DNA from: Ruminococcaceae bacterium YAD3003
GTDB taxonomy: Bacteria > Bacillota > Clostridia > Saccharofermentanales > Saccharofermentanaceae
Direction: 5' to 3'
Assembly (NCBI GenBank): GCA_900107185.1
Contig: FNPA01000013.1
Location: 49,012-113,011 of the forward strand
Length of the DNA stretch: 64,000 nt
Shown: one piece after another, positions 24,817-34,137 of the stretch
How positions within the stretch are numbered: the first letter of the stretch is position 1
How the letters are laid out: each line of letters begins with the position of its first letter
Position numbers and translations under genes: made by a program
The notes under the pieces: generated by a model
Seen by the model: only the letters and a program-made list of their open reading frames with translations
Database searches by the model: none
What the model was told of the DNA's origin: nothing

Positions 24817-26199
24817 TTAATCCTGCCTTTGCAATTTTATTACCGTCTCTACATGTGCCGCGTTGGGGAACAGATCGGCCGGCGTAACTTCCAAAATCTT
24901 ATAGTACCGGGTGAGCATTTTGAGGTCCCTGGCGAGCGTCGCCGGATCGCATGAAACATAGCAGATCGAGGGCGCTCCGAGCTCTTCGAGTTTCTTTATG
25001 ACTCCAATGTCGAGGCCCTTTCGCGGAGGGTCGACGATTATGCAGTCAGGCGGCGGGAACTTTCCGCTCTTTATGAGCTGCGCAAAATCTGCCTTGAGCA
25101 CATCTTTGCATATAAATTCGCACTCAGATGCTTCCTCGTCATCAAGAGACAAAGACCTGTTGATCTTGGCAGACTGGACCGCTTCCGGAACAACTTCAAT
25201 TCCAAGGAGTTTTTGACCCTTCTTCTTAACCGCAAGACCGAGCGTTCCGCATCCGCAGTACAGGTCGTAAATAACACCTGCATCACCTGCTGCCTCAGAT
25301 GCTTTGTTTGCGAGCTTTTCGGCCTGTTCGGTGTTCACCTGGAAGAACGACCCGGCCTTGATCCTGAACTTCCTGCCGCAGAATATTTCATCGTAGTAAT
25401 CGACACCTTCAATGACGGTTCTTATGCCGGTGCGGGTTCTTTTAGAAGCCTTATTGGGACTGATCCTGAACAGCAGTCCGTTGAGTCTGAATCCGCCCTC
25501 TTCACACACGCTCTTAATGGCCCCGTAGAGCCCTGTAGAACCTATATAATTCCCGGCATCCCTGATGACGATTTCATGCGGCCCGTCATCAGAACTGACG
25601 AGCTCTGCGAGGACCTCATTTGTCCTCAATGAACCCCTTAAGACGAGCCCGTCAAAAAGCCATGTCGGAGCACGCTCAAATGTCTCCTCAACGCACGATT
25701 TAATCTTGCTGAAAATCTCATATTCAATGAGTTCTTCGTCATATTTTCCGAGACTGTCAGACTTCGCACAGAGCAGACCCACATGCCCGTCTCTTATCGC
25801 ATACTGCATGTGATTTCTGTATCTGCGGGGATTATCGGCAGACAGTATCGGCTTCATAACACTTTCGAGAAGGGCCTGGTCAAAACCTCCGATCCTCGAT
25901 AAACACTCACGGACGCGCGACTGCTTGTATCTTAATTGCGCTTCATAGGACAAACACGCGAAAGGAAGTCCTCCGCTGACCTCATCAGAAGGCTCAAAAG
26001 GTGCGGTCCTCTCAGGAGATTCCTCAATAACCTCTACGGCTTCGCAAACAGCATATTTATTTGTCTCGGAAACGACCTCGCATATGCATTTTTCACCCGG
26101 GAAAACCCCTGAAACAAAGCATATTTTGCCGGAAGGAAGACTGCCTATTCCCTGCCCCTCGCTGCCTGTTGCCGTAACCGTAATCTCTATGCGTTCCAC
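24817..26199 (-). CDS. rlmD: 23S rRNA (uracil-C5)-methyltransferase, RlmD/RumA type
   Basis: A 460-residue TrmA-family methyltransferase. An N-terminal TRAM domain covers residues 1-55. The SAM domain has VIYDLYCGCGTLGLAVK, and CIIVDPPRKGLD precedes the catalytic SICYVSCDPATLARDL with its conserved Cys. It methylates uridine in 23S rRNA or tRNA. The start is uncertain: a GTG at 26199 has AGAGG 9 bases upstream, whereas the longer GTG at 26220 sits almost at the expected transcript start below a TATAAT box. The TIR-membrane gene follows after 1 base. Confidence 0.9.
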   Translation of the reverse strand: MERIEITVTATGSEGQGIGSLPSGKICFVSGVFPGEKCICEVVSETNKYAVCEAVEVIEESPERTAPFEPSDEVSGGLPFACLSYEAQLRYKQSRVRECLSRIGGFDQALLESVMKPILSADNPRRYRNHMQYAIRDGHVGLLCAKSDSLGKYDEELIEYEIFSKIKSCVEETFERAPTWLFDGLVLRGSLRTNEVLAELVSSDDGPHEIVIRDAGNYIGSTGLYGAIKSVCEEGGFRLNGLLFRISPNKASKRTRTGIRTVIEGVDYYDEIFCGRKFRIKAGSFFQVNTEQAEKLANKASEAAGDAGVIYDLYCGCGTLGLAVKKKGQKLLGIEVVPEAVQSAKINRSLSLDDEEASECEFICKDVLKADFAQLIKSGKFPPPDCIIVDPPRKGLDIGVIKKLEELGAPSICYVSCDPATLARDLKMLTRYYKILEVTPADLFPNAAHVETVIKLQRQD

Positions 26200-26301
26200 G
26201 CCCTGATTCCTCTTTGCCACATATTATTAATCTAATTATAGATAAAATCGTGGTAAAATTGTCGTTGTAATTTAAATACTGAATATAAGGAGATGGGAAA
26301 C

Positions 26302-28647
26302 TTGCCATCGAACGTTGATAAAAAGCAGAGATCTACAAAACCCGTAGCGCCTGAGAACAGCGCTCTTGCTGACGAGCTCAGAAGTCAGCTCAAAGGTAAG
26401 CCGACAAAGTGCGGCTTCAACAGGAGCCTTACGCATGAGGTTGCAGGTTTTGTCTGGGATATTTTAAGAGTCGTAATCGTAGCGGTTTTGTGCCTGTGCT
26501 TTACTTTCGGAGGTTTTGGTGCCGGAATGCTGCTGGGTTATGCATCTACGACCAAGCCTTTGTCCATTGGTGACCTCACATCTGCCGAGAAATCACAGAC
26601 TTCATTCGTTTACGACATCGAGAATAACGTTATCGCAAAACTTACCGGCGCTGAGAACGTAGACAGAATCTATGTATCTTACAGCGACATCAAGGACACA
26701 TACATTGATGAAGCTATCATTTCCATCGAGGACGAGCGTTTCCGCGAGCACTCCGGTATCGACATCAAGCGTATCGGCAGCGCCCTTATTTCTGCAATCG
26801 CTAACGGCGGTTCAGCTACACACGGCGGTTCAACAATCACACAGCAGACAGTTAAGCTCATAAGCGGTCAGGACGAGCACTCCACATCACGTAAGGTACA
26901 GGAGTGGTTCTCCGCTATGCAGCTCGAGCAGAATCTGACAAAAGATGAGATCTTAGAGCTCTACATCAACCTCGCTCCGATGGGCAACAACTACGTCGGT
27001 GTACAGGCTGCAGCAATGAACTATTTCGGCAAGAACGCATCAGAACTCACACTTCCTGAATGCGCACTCATCGCCGGTCTTCCTAAGAGCCCCTCATACT
27101 ACAATCCTATGAGAGAATCAGGAAGAAGAAATGCCCAGAGAAGACAGAGAATGATCCTCGGCAAGATGTACGAACTCGGCTACATCACCGAACAGGAATA
27201 TAACGATGCCCTCAACACCGAGCTCGAATTCAAGCAGAGAAGCACAGACCGTACTTCTGCAATCAATTCCTACTTCTGCGAATATGCTATCTCTGAAGTT
27301 ATCGGCGACATCGCTGAAGCAAGAGGTATCTCAAGAACCCTTGCAGCATCAATGGTTTACAACAGGGGCTATCACATTTATACGACTCTTGAGCCTAATA
27401 CCCAGGCAATCCTGGATGAGGCATTTAAGGATCCTGATCTCTTCCAGACCGATCCTGACCGTATTGCGGACTACCCTGAAAAGCCTAACGGCTCGATGGT
27501 AGTCATTAACAACGCGACCGGAGCGATAGCTGCAATGGCAGGCGGTTATGGTGAGAAAACAATGAATCTTACGCTTAACAGAGCGGTTTCCACACACCGT
27601 AACCCCGGTTCTTCGATTAAGCCGCTTATAGACTACGGACCTGCTTTCGAGCTGGGTCTGATAGCGCCGTCCTCTATCAGATACGACGAGCCTAAACACC
27701 TCGATCCTACGCGTCCTGACGCTGAATGGCCTGTTAACTACAGCCGTACATACAGCGGCGCGGTAACAATGAGAACTGCACTTACGACATCACTTAATAC
27801 AATTGCGGTTGAGCTCTGGACAGAGGTCGGCGGCGAGACTGCTCTCTGGTACTTAAAGCAGGTCGGAATTGACAGAACATCCGAAGGTGCATATCCTTCA
27901 CAAGCTGTCGGCGGTTTCTCCAAGGGTATGACAACGCTCGAAATGGCCGGCGCATACCATACTTTCGCTGCGGGCGGAACATACACAGAGCCTTTCGCTT
28001 ACACACAGGTATTGGATTCCGAAGGAAATGTCGTAATCAAGTCTGACCCGATCAGCTACCGCGTATATTCAGAAGAAACATGCTTCTTTATCTCAGATAT
28101 GCTTAAGTCCGTTGTAAACAACAGCACTCCTTCAGACTGGGGCAGCGGCCAGATCACATCTTACGATGGCGGAGTTATTGATACTGCCGGCAAGACAGGT
28201 ACAACATCCGACAACATCGATAAATGGTTCGTAGGTTTTACACCGTACTACACGGCAGCCGTCTGGTATGGATACGATAACAGATTAAGACAGACCGAGA
28301 TTCCCCAGAACGACTGGGGTAATGCAGTCAAGATCTGGCTCTGGTGCATGTACAACATTCACGATGGTCTCCCGAGCGCTTCTTTCTATAAGCCTGATAC
28401 CATCATTACCGCTTCGGTATGTATGTCCGGTTACTATCCGACAGATGCGTGCCGCGCAGACGAGAACAACCTGGTATTTACGGATTACTTTGTCTCAGGC
28501 AGTTATATTTGCCCGACAGATAACAATCCGTGCCCGGTCCATGTCGCACCTACGCCGACACCGTCTCCAACGCCAACAGGCGCACCGCCGGATCCGAACA
28601 ATCCGAATAACGGCCAGAATGGCCAGAACCAGTCGGGCGGTCATTAA
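26302..28647 (+). CDS. class A penicillin-binding protein (PBP1A family)
   Basis: A 781-residue bifunctional peptidoglycan synthase. It has a cytoplasmic N-terminus, one membrane helix near 55-80, a GT51 transglycosylase (about 105-280; ISIEDERFREHSGIDIKR, GGSTITQQ), and a transpeptidase (about 380-700) with SxxK in PGSSIKPL, SxN in TTSLNTIA, and GKTGTTSD. The C-terminal tail is Pro/Thr/Asn/Gly-rich. A TTG start at 26302 is chosen because AAGGAG lies 9 bases upstream; the ATG at 26293 abuts that site. Divergent from rlmD; proB follows 88 bases later. Confidence 0.94.
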   Translation: MPSNVDKKQRSTKPVAPENSALADELRSQLKGKPTKCGFNRSLTHEVAGFVWDILRVVIVAVLCLCFTFGGFGAGMLLGYASTTKPLSIGDLTSAEKSQTSFVYDIENNVIAKLTGAENVDRIYVSYSDIKDTYIDEAIISIEDERFREHSGIDIKRIGSALISAIANGGSATHGGSTITQQTVKLISGQDEHSTSRKVQEWFSAMQLEQNLTKDEILELYINLAPMGNNYVGVQAAAMNYFGKNASELTLPECALIAGLPKSPSYYNPMRESGRRNAQRRQRMILGKMYELGYITEQEYNDALNTELEFKQRSTDRTSAINSYFCEYAISEVIGDIAEARGISRTLAASMVYNRGYHIYTTLEPNTQAILDEAFKDPDLFQTDPDRIADYPEKPNGSMVVINNATGAIAAMAGGYGEKTMNLTLNRAVSTHRNPGSSIKPLIDYGPAFELGLIAPSSIRYDEPKHLDPTRPDAEWPVNYSRTYSGAVTMRTALTTSLNTIAVELWTEVGGETALWYLKQVGIDRTSEGAYPSQAVGGFSKGMTTLEMAGAYHTFAAGGTYTEPFAYTQVLDSEGNVVIKSDPISYRVYSEETCFFISDMLKSVVNNSTPSDWGSGQITSYDGGVIDTAGKTGTTSDNIDKWFVGFTPYYTAAVWYGYDNRLRQTEIPQNDWGNAVKIWLWCMYNIHDGLPSASFYKPDTIITASVCMSGYYPTDACRADENNLVFTDYFVSGSYICPTDNNPCPVHVAPTPTPSPTPTGAPPDPNNPNNGQNGQNQSGGH

Positions 28648-28735
28648 CGTTTGGAAACAAGTATTTCCTTGCAATTTAGGGCGCAAGAGTTTATTCTTGT
28701 TGGGTTGATTATTTAGAAGTAATAGGAGAATCACT

Positions 28736-29554
28736 TTGGGTAAATACAGCGGATCACGCAATCCAATTAATTTTGCAAAGCGAATCGTCGTTAAGGTCGG
28801 TACTTCGACCCTCACATACGACAACGGAAAAATGAACCTCGGCAACATCGACAGACTCTGCCGTTCTATTTCTGACCTCATGAACCGCGGCAAAGAAGTT
28901 CTCCTCGTAAGCTCCGGCGCCATCGGTGTCGGCATCGGTTACCTCGACCTCAAGGAGCGCCCGACCACAACACGTGAGAAGCAGGCAATCGCTTCCGTAG
29001 GCCAGTGCGAGCTCATGAACGCTTACGCAAGAAGCTTTTCCGAGTATTCCTACCGTTGCGGCCAGATCCTTCTGACCAAGGACGGAATCACAGATAAACT
29101 CACACGTGCAAACGTAACCAATACAATCGAGACATTGCTCGAAATGCGCATAATTCCGGTCATCAACGAGAACGACTCCGTTTCCACAACTGAGATCATG
29201 CACAACGGAACATTCGGCGATAACGACACACTGTCTGCTGACGTAGCAGTCCTCGCAAATGCCGACCTGCTCGTTATCCTCTCTGACGTTGACGGTCTTT
29301 ACGATTCCAACCCCAGAGAAAACCCTGACGCTGAGCGTATTTCCTACGTTGATAAGGTTACAGAAGATATGCTCGACTTCACAGCAGGCAAGGGTTCCTG
29401 GCTCGGCACAGGCGGCATGGCCACAAAGATCACTGCCATGAGCAAGGTTACAGAGAACGGCATCATGGGTGTCATCGCTGACGGTTCAGCTGTCCAGACA
29501 CTCGAGAAGATCATCGACCAGGACGACGTCGGAACATTCTTCGCAGCACAGTAA
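28736..29554 (+). CDS. proB: glutamate 5-kinase
   Basis: A 272-residue kinase for the first step of proline synthesis. Amino-acid kinase motifs present: RIVVKVGTSTLTY, VLLVSSGAIGVGIGYL, VINENDSVST, FGDNDTLSADVA, ILSDVDGLYDSNP and GTGGMATKITA. It lacks the C-terminal PUA domain of longer ProB proteins, which is common in Firmicutes. The start is TTG with GGAG upstream. Unusually, no proA follows: a terminator comes 30 bases later, so gamma-glutamyl phosphate reductase must be elsewhere. Confidence 0.95.
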   Translation: MGKYSGSRNPINFAKRIVVKVGTSTLTYDNGKMNLGNIDRLCRSISDLMNRGKEVLLVSSGAIGVGIGYLDLKERPTTTREKQAIASVGQCELMNAYARSFSEYSYRCGQILLTKDGITDKLTRANVTNTIETLLEMRIIPVINENDSVSTTEIMHNGTFGDNDTLSADVAVLANADLLVILSDVDGLYDSNPRENPDAERISYVDKVTEDMLDFTAGKGSWLGTGGMATKITAMSKVTENGIMGVIADGSAVQTLEKIIDQDDVGTFFAAQ

Positions 29555-29586
29555 TTCTGATTTTAAAAGTATATTTAACAATGTTA

Positions 29587-29610
29587 AACCCGCTGATCAG
29601 CGGGTTTTTT
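29587..29610 (+). terminator. proB terminator
   Basis: Perfect 10+10 inverted repeat AACCCGCTGATCAGCGGGTT followed by TTTT, 32 bases after the proB stop. An A run on the other side lets it also serve the convergent nuclease-like gene. Confidence 0.9.
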
Positions 29611-29636
29611 ATTGGAGTGATATGTTTGGTTAACCC

Positions 29637-30425
29637 TTACCTGTAGTGCGACCTGATTAAGCTGTCCAGCGCCGCCACATCCAAAGGCACCGACTCAGAT
29701 TCAAATGTATAAAACAACCTGTCCCCCATTATTATTCCTGCCTGGTTATAGTCTTTCGCTCTGGTCAGCATGTCATCCACATACTGCTGGTCTCCCATTT
29801 TTCCACAGTGCTCATGATAGAGAATCTTCCTGTCACTCGTCCTCAATATGGTGAAGTCCGGGTGAATTATCTTGTTTCCAATCTTAAGCGGGCACTCATA
29901 CCTGTATGGAATCCCGTTTTCCCTGAGCCTGTCCGCTATTATCACCTCCGACTTTGACCTTACCCTCTCACCTTTTAATGTGTAGAATTCCGGGGCATCC
30001 TTTTTGAAAGGTTTCTTTCTGTAAGGCGCCTCCATCCATTTTTTCGCGAAGGAATCATCGCAAATATTGATAGGGGTGGCATAGATTTTCAATCCTTCGG
30101 GCAAATGATCATAAACATCTTCAGCAATAGTGCCCGGATATAACTGCTGCATCCTTTCTATCGAAGCTGCCTCCGTTTTATTCTTCCTCAATACTGCCTT
30201 CAGATAATTCTTCTGAACCAATTGCTCTATGAGTTCCATGTCATTCGGGCCTAAATAAATCTCTCCTTTTGCAACACCGGCCAAATAGTAATAAGTTTTT
30301 CCTCCTCTGGTTTTTATGCTTATTCTCCCTTTGGGCAAATGTTTCAATTTATTCTCTATATCCTCAATGCTTTTCGAGATTAATTCATATCGCACTTCAA
30401 GACATTTTTTGATATCTATCGCCAT
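29637..30425 (-). CDS. solitary PD-(D/E)XK-like nuclease-family protein
   Basis: A 262-residue protein. An N-terminal charged helical region (residues 1-90: IEDIENKLKHLPKG, RGGKTYYYLAG) leads to a C-terminal nuclease-like core: SKSEVIIADRLRENGIPYRYECPL, HPDFTIL, then the variant YHEHCGKM in place of E-x-K. The SE..ad.L...gi.Y.yE...PDF...EH.G pattern is that of PD-(D/E)XK domains with an EHxG third motif. AGGAGG lies 10 bases before the ATG at 30425. It stands alone and is related in layout to the gene at 51396-52178. A 2-unit 52-bp inverted array lies upstream of it. Function unknown. Confidence 0.7.
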   Translation of the reverse strand: MAIDIKKCLEVRYELISKSIEDIENKLKHLPKGRISIKTRGGKTYYYLAGVAKGEIYLGPNDMELIEQLVQKNYLKAVLRKNKTEAASIERMQQLYPGTIAEDVYDHLPEGLKIYATPINICDDSFAKKWMEAPYRKKPFKKDAPEFYTLKGERVRSKSEVIIADRLRENGIPYRYECPLKIGNKIIHPDFTILRTSDRKILYHEHCGKMGDQQYVDDMLTRAKDYNQAGIIMGDRLFYTFESESVPLDVAALDSLIRSHYR

Positions 30426-30539
30426 ATAGAACCACCTCCTTGTTTCAGATAAAACAAGTATATGGCCCTTTATTCCCTCTGTGTCACATTTTGGAAAAGT
30501 TGAGATTTTTATAGGGGTAATGAGACTGAACGTTGTTTT

Positions 30540-30643
30540 AATTCCGTGTATAGTTTTTCCCTGTGTTTTTAGGAAAAAACTACACAAAAACCGCTTTTTA
30601 TGTAGTTTTGTCCTGTTATCGGGGCAAAAAACTACACATGCGG
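30540..30643. repeat. two 52-bp tandem units, each an inverted TAGTTT/AAACTA pair
   Basis: TAGTTT at 30551 and 30603 and AAACTA at 30577 and 30629 lie on a strict 26-bp alternation, giving a 52-bp period. Each unit can form a hairpin: GTGTATAGTTTTTCC with GGAAAAAACTACAC, and TGTAGTTTT with AAAAACTACA. It lies between the potD terminator and the nuclease-like gene, in a gap of 317 bp that holds no other gene. Confidence 0.8.
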
Positions 30644-30686
30644 TATTGCGCGGCTTCATCGCGCCCCCTCTCGAAAACCCTAATCA

Positions 30687-30716
30687 TAAAAAACGGGCCG
30701 CAGTCACCTGCAGCCC
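30687..30716 (-). terminator. terminator of the pot operon
   Basis: On the minus strand CGGGCTGCAG pairs with CTGCGGCCCG (30693-30716, one G-T pair) and is followed by six T. It lies 27 bases past the potD stop. Confidence 0.88.
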
Positions 30717-30742
30717 GCTGGAAAATCGCTTTTACCTAAAAC

Positions 30743-31852
30743 TTACGCACTCGCCTTTACTGTATTCCAGATCTCTGTGTATTTCTCCTCCAGCTCATCA
30801 GAAGTGTAGTAAACCTCCAATGTGGCGAAGACCTCTTCAGTCGGATAGTAGTAAATGTTGCCTGAAACTTCAGGGTCGAGCATAGCCTTTGCAGCAGTAT
30901 TAGGTGTTGAGTAACCAACATACTCGCAGTTCTCGAGGGCAATGTCAGGATCGTACATGAAGTTGATAAAATCCATAGCGCCATCGTAGTTCTTGCAGTT
31001 AGTAGGAACGCACATCATGTCTACTGACCAGTTGGAACCTGAAGGCAGAACGAACTTCAGATCAATGTTGTTGTTGCCGAGCTCTTCGATTCTGTCGAGC
31101 ATTACGATGTGGTCGCCGGACCAAGCGATGGATGCTGCGAGCTCGCCTGCTGCCATCTTATCCTTAAGGTTATCTACACCGTAAGCAGGATGCATAGCGC
31201 TCTTCTGTGCAACGAGGAGATCGAGAGCCTTGTTGAGTTCATCCTCGTTCATGGAGTTGATTGAATATCCATAGTAATTAAGAGCTGTTCCGATTGACTC
31301 ACGCATTGAATCGTACATTCCGATCGAGAGACCGCTGTCTGTATTGAAGAGAACGTCCCAGATAACTGCAGGATCTGTTGTTCCTTCGGGAATCGTTACC
31401 TTGTTTGCATCGTAAACGAGACCTACTGTGCAGTAGAGATAAGGAACAGCGTAATCGAGAACCTGACTGGAGATCTCAGCATCGTCTGTATATGTAACGT
31501 TGCGGAACATAGGATCCATGTACTGTGTAACAGCAGGGAGCTTTGACCAGTCGAGCGGCTGGATCCAATCCTCTTCGATAAGACGGCAAACCATGTACTC
31601 GGAAGGAATGATTACGTCATAACCATTCTCGAGATTAGGATACATAGTCTCATTCGTCTCGAAAGTTCTGTAAACTACATCGTACTGCGGAAATTTTGCC
31701 TCGAACTTGGCAATAGTATCTTCCGCAATGTACTCACCCCAGTTGTAGATTACGAGCTGCTGTTTCTTTGCACATCCGCAAGGCAGAAGTGCCGCACCAA
31801 CCATAATGAGGGTTGTTGCTGAAGCAATTACTTTCCTAACCATTTTGTTCAT
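30743..31852 (-). CDS. potD: spermidine/putrescine-binding lipoprotein
   Basis: A 369-residue extracellular polyamine-binding protein. The signal peptide ends with a lipoprotein-type Cys (ALLPCGCAKK). The mature part has LVIYNWGEYI and RTFETNETMYP near the N-terminus, VPYLYCTVGLVYD and ASIAWSGDHIVML, as in PotD/PotF. The Trp/Asp/Glu binding-pocket residues are present in outline. GGAGAG lies 7 bases before the ATG at 31852. It is last in the potABCD operon, on the order potA-potB-potC-potD. Confidence 0.94.
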   Translation of the reverse strand: MNKMVRKVIASATTLIMVGAALLPCGCAKKQQLVIYNWGEYIAEDTIAKFEAKFPQYDVVYRTFETNETMYPNLENGYDVIIPSEYMVCRLIEEDWIQPLDWSKLPAVTQYMDPMFRNVTYTDDAEISSQVLDYAVPYLYCTVGLVYDANKVTIPEGTTDPAVIWDVLFNTDSGLSIGMYDSMRESIGTALNYYGYSINSMNEDELNKALDLLVAQKSAMHPAYGVDNLKDKMAAGELAASIAWSGDHIVMLDRIEELGNNNIDLKFVLPSGSNWSVDMMCVPTNCKNYDGAMDFINFMYDPDIALENCEYVGYSTPNTAAKAMLDPEVSGNIYYYPTEEVFATLEVYYTSDELEEKYTEIWNTVKASA

Positions 31853-31903
31853 GTCTTTACTCTCCTTTATATGCAATAGCATTATACAGATTCATTTCCT
31901 GAA

Positions 31904-32707
31904 TTACTTCTTTTTCGCGGGCTTTGATTTCTTAAATGATGACAGGTTGGACAGTACCATAAGGATCAGGACCGCGCCGAACATCAGTGTAGTAAGGGCA
32001 TTCATCTTCGGGTTAACACCGAGCTTTGCCATTGAGTAGATCATCATGGGCAATGTCTGGATCGAGCTGTCGACGTTGAAGTTACTGATGAGGTAGTCAT
32101 CGATCGAAAGCGTAAATGTGAGGAGCGCAGATGACAGGATGCCGGGCATGATCTCAGGAATAATGACGAGTCTCAATGTCTGGAATCTTGTTGCGCCCAG
32201 ATCCATAGCCGCTTCAGTAAGGCTCTTGTCGAGCTGTCTGATCTTAGGGCTGATGGACAAAATCGCGAAAGGAACACACAGTGCGATGTGTGACATGATC
32301 AATGTGAACTCACTCTTCTGTACACCGAGGAATGAGAACAGGAGCATGAACGAAATACCTGTAACGAGGTCAGGCATTACGTTCGGAACATATGTCATTG
32401 TCATCGCAAAGCCCTGAAGCTTTTTATTCAAGTAAGCGAGTCCTAATGAACTGATTACGCCGAATGCTGTTGAAGCAACTGCTGCAATGGATGCGACCTT
32501 GAGTGTCTCAATAAGAGAATCCAGAATGCCGCTTCCGTCGGATCCGGTAAACAGGCTCTTATAGTTATTCAATGTAAATCCGCCCCAGATAAATGACTTC
32601 GGCAGAGCATTGAATGAATAGATGATCAGGATCGCAATCGGCAGATAGATAAAGATCAGGATCAATGCGAGATAAACATCAGGAATGAGTCTTTTCAGAA
32701 ATCTCAT
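31904..32707 (-). CDS. potC: spermidine/putrescine ABC transporter permease
   Basis: A 267-residue inner-membrane permease with six helices. It has the EAA loop typical of binding-protein-dependent systems (SLTEAAMDLGATRFQTLRLVIIPEI). The N-terminus (DVYLALILIFIYLPIAILIIYSFN) and the C-terminal DDYLISNFN region match PotC/PotI. It overlaps potB by 4 bases and is followed by potD after 51 bases. It pairs with PotB to form the membrane channel energised by PotA. Confidence 0.95.
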   Translation of the reverse strand: MRFLKRLIPDVYLALILIFIYLPIAILIIYSFNALPKSFIWGGFTLNNYKSLFTGSDGSGILDSLIETLKVASIAAVASTAFGVISSLGLAYLNKKLQGFAMTMTYVPNVMPDLVTGISFMLLFSFLGVQKSEFTLIMSHIALCVPFAILSISPKIRQLDKSLTEAAMDLGATRFQTLRLVIIPEIMPGILSSALLTFTLSIDDYLISNFNVDSSIQTLPMMIYSMAKLGVNPKMNALTTLMFGAVLILMVLSNLSSFKKSKPAKKK

Positions 32708-34137
32708 AATGCCATACCTCCGCCTGCTTCTTTATCCTGTCCTCTCAAGATTCCCATGGTTATGAGAACGAATATGAGAAGGAGCAGTGACAGAACGTTA
32801 CCTGCCTGGTTATAAGTCGTACTCTCATTCAGGATGAAGTTCTGTACTGTGTTACCGATTGTTGTTTTCGAGCCCTCGTTAAGAATATCGGGGATCATGT
32901 AGAAAGTAAGTGACGGCATAAATACCATCTGGATACCGGAAATAACACCGGGCAATGACAACGGGAAAGTTACCCTGAAGAATGTCTGGACCCTGGTAGC
33001 ACCGAGATCGTAAGATGCCTCCGACAGGCTCGGATCAAGCTTGATGAGCACTGAGAAAAGAGGCAGGATCATAAACGGCAGGAAGTCGTTTGTCATAACG
33101 AGCTTAGTAATGATATCTGCGAGCACTTCGTTCTTGAGGAACAGGATAGGCGCGTCAATTGCTCCCCACTGCTGGAGAACTGTATTAAGAACTCCTGTCT
33201 CGCTGAAGAATGCACGCCATGCATAAGTTCTGAGCATTGTGTTCATCCACATGGGAAGAACGAAGAGCATGAGAAGTCTCGAGCCGTTCTGGCGCTTTGC
33301 CTTTGCTCTCTGCGCGAGAATGTAGCTTACGGGGTAACCGAGAAGGAGACATCCGATCGTTGTCCACAGAGCGTAATCCAAACTTCTTAAGAAGATCGAG
33401 AAATACTCCTGCAAAGTAACATCGCAGCCGTAGAATCTTGTGGTTACCGTCTTGTTCTGGAACAAAACTCCGAAACCTGCTGTCGTGAACTCATATCCGC
33501 CGCCTGCTGCCTTCTTGAAGAACGCGCGGAAGAGAATAAGGATCAACGGCAATATAGTAAAGATAACGATCCATGCGAGATAAGGATATGCAAAGATCTT
33601 GTAGTTCATCTTGAGATTCAATGCGCCGTAGAGACATGCGGCAACACCGATGAAGAGTACGATGATCATAAGGTTGCCGGCAAAAGACTGTGCAACATAG
33701 AGTCTTTGCGGTGTTAAACCGTTGTCATTAATCATCTGCTCGGAAACCATGTTGGACAGAGTAATAACATGAGCTATTCCGCGTCCGACAAAAAGAACGA
33801 GAACGATTAAGTATCCGATCTTCCTCTTATTCTTTGAATTGTAGTAGAAAGGATAAGACAAAGATAAAGTGAGCGACGCAACAGCCAGAACGATCGTGAT
33901 GACGAAGGCCCATGCTGCAAAGCGCTGGAAATCCAGATTAACCGCTCCGCTTCTGATCGTTGTGGATACCTTGGGATCCAGGAGCAACGAGAAAATAGAA
34001 TATGTGCGGAAAGGCTTATACTGAACAAACAACTCGAACATCGGTATGAAGATACTGACGAACGAGTATACTGCCGCGAAGATCATGACAAACGCATGAA
34101 CCGGCATAACCTTAATTCTGGCTTTGAGTTCAGTCAT
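32704..34137 (-). CDS. potB: spermidine/putrescine permease with N-terminal membrane extension
   Basis: A 477-residue permease. Residues about 195-470 are an ordinary PotB (PYLAWIVIFTILPLILILFRAFF; EAA loop SLSEASYDLGATRVQTFFRVTFP). Residues 1-190 are an added region with four predicted membrane helices (about 12-38, 72-98, 108-130 and 152-172) not found in normal 280-residue PotB proteins. The extension has no recognised domain. It overlaps potA by 8 bases and potC by 4. Confidence 0.92.
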   Translation of the reverse strand: MTELKARIKVMPVHAFVMIFAAVYSFVSIFIPMFELFVQYKPFRTYSIFSLLLDPKVSTTIRSGAVNLDFQRFAAWAFVITIVLAVASLTLSLSYPFYYNSKNKRKIGYLIVLVLFVGRGIAHVITLSNMVSEQMINDNGLTPQRLYVAQSFAGNLMIIVLFIGVAACLYGALNLKMNYKIFAYPYLAWIVIFTILPLILILFRAFFKKAAGGGYEFTTAGFGVLFQNKTVTTRFYGCDVTLQEYFSIFLRSLDYALWTTIGCLLLGYPVSYILAQRAKAKRQNGSRLLMLFVLPMWMNTMLRTYAWRAFFSETGVLNTVLQQWGAIDAPILFLKNEVLADIITKLVMTNDFLPFMILPLFSVLIKLDPSLSEASYDLGATRVQTFFRVTFPLSLPGVISGIQMVFMPSLTFYMIPDILNEGSKTTIGNTVQNFILNESTTYNQAGNVLSLLLLIFVLITMGILRGQDKEAGGGMAL

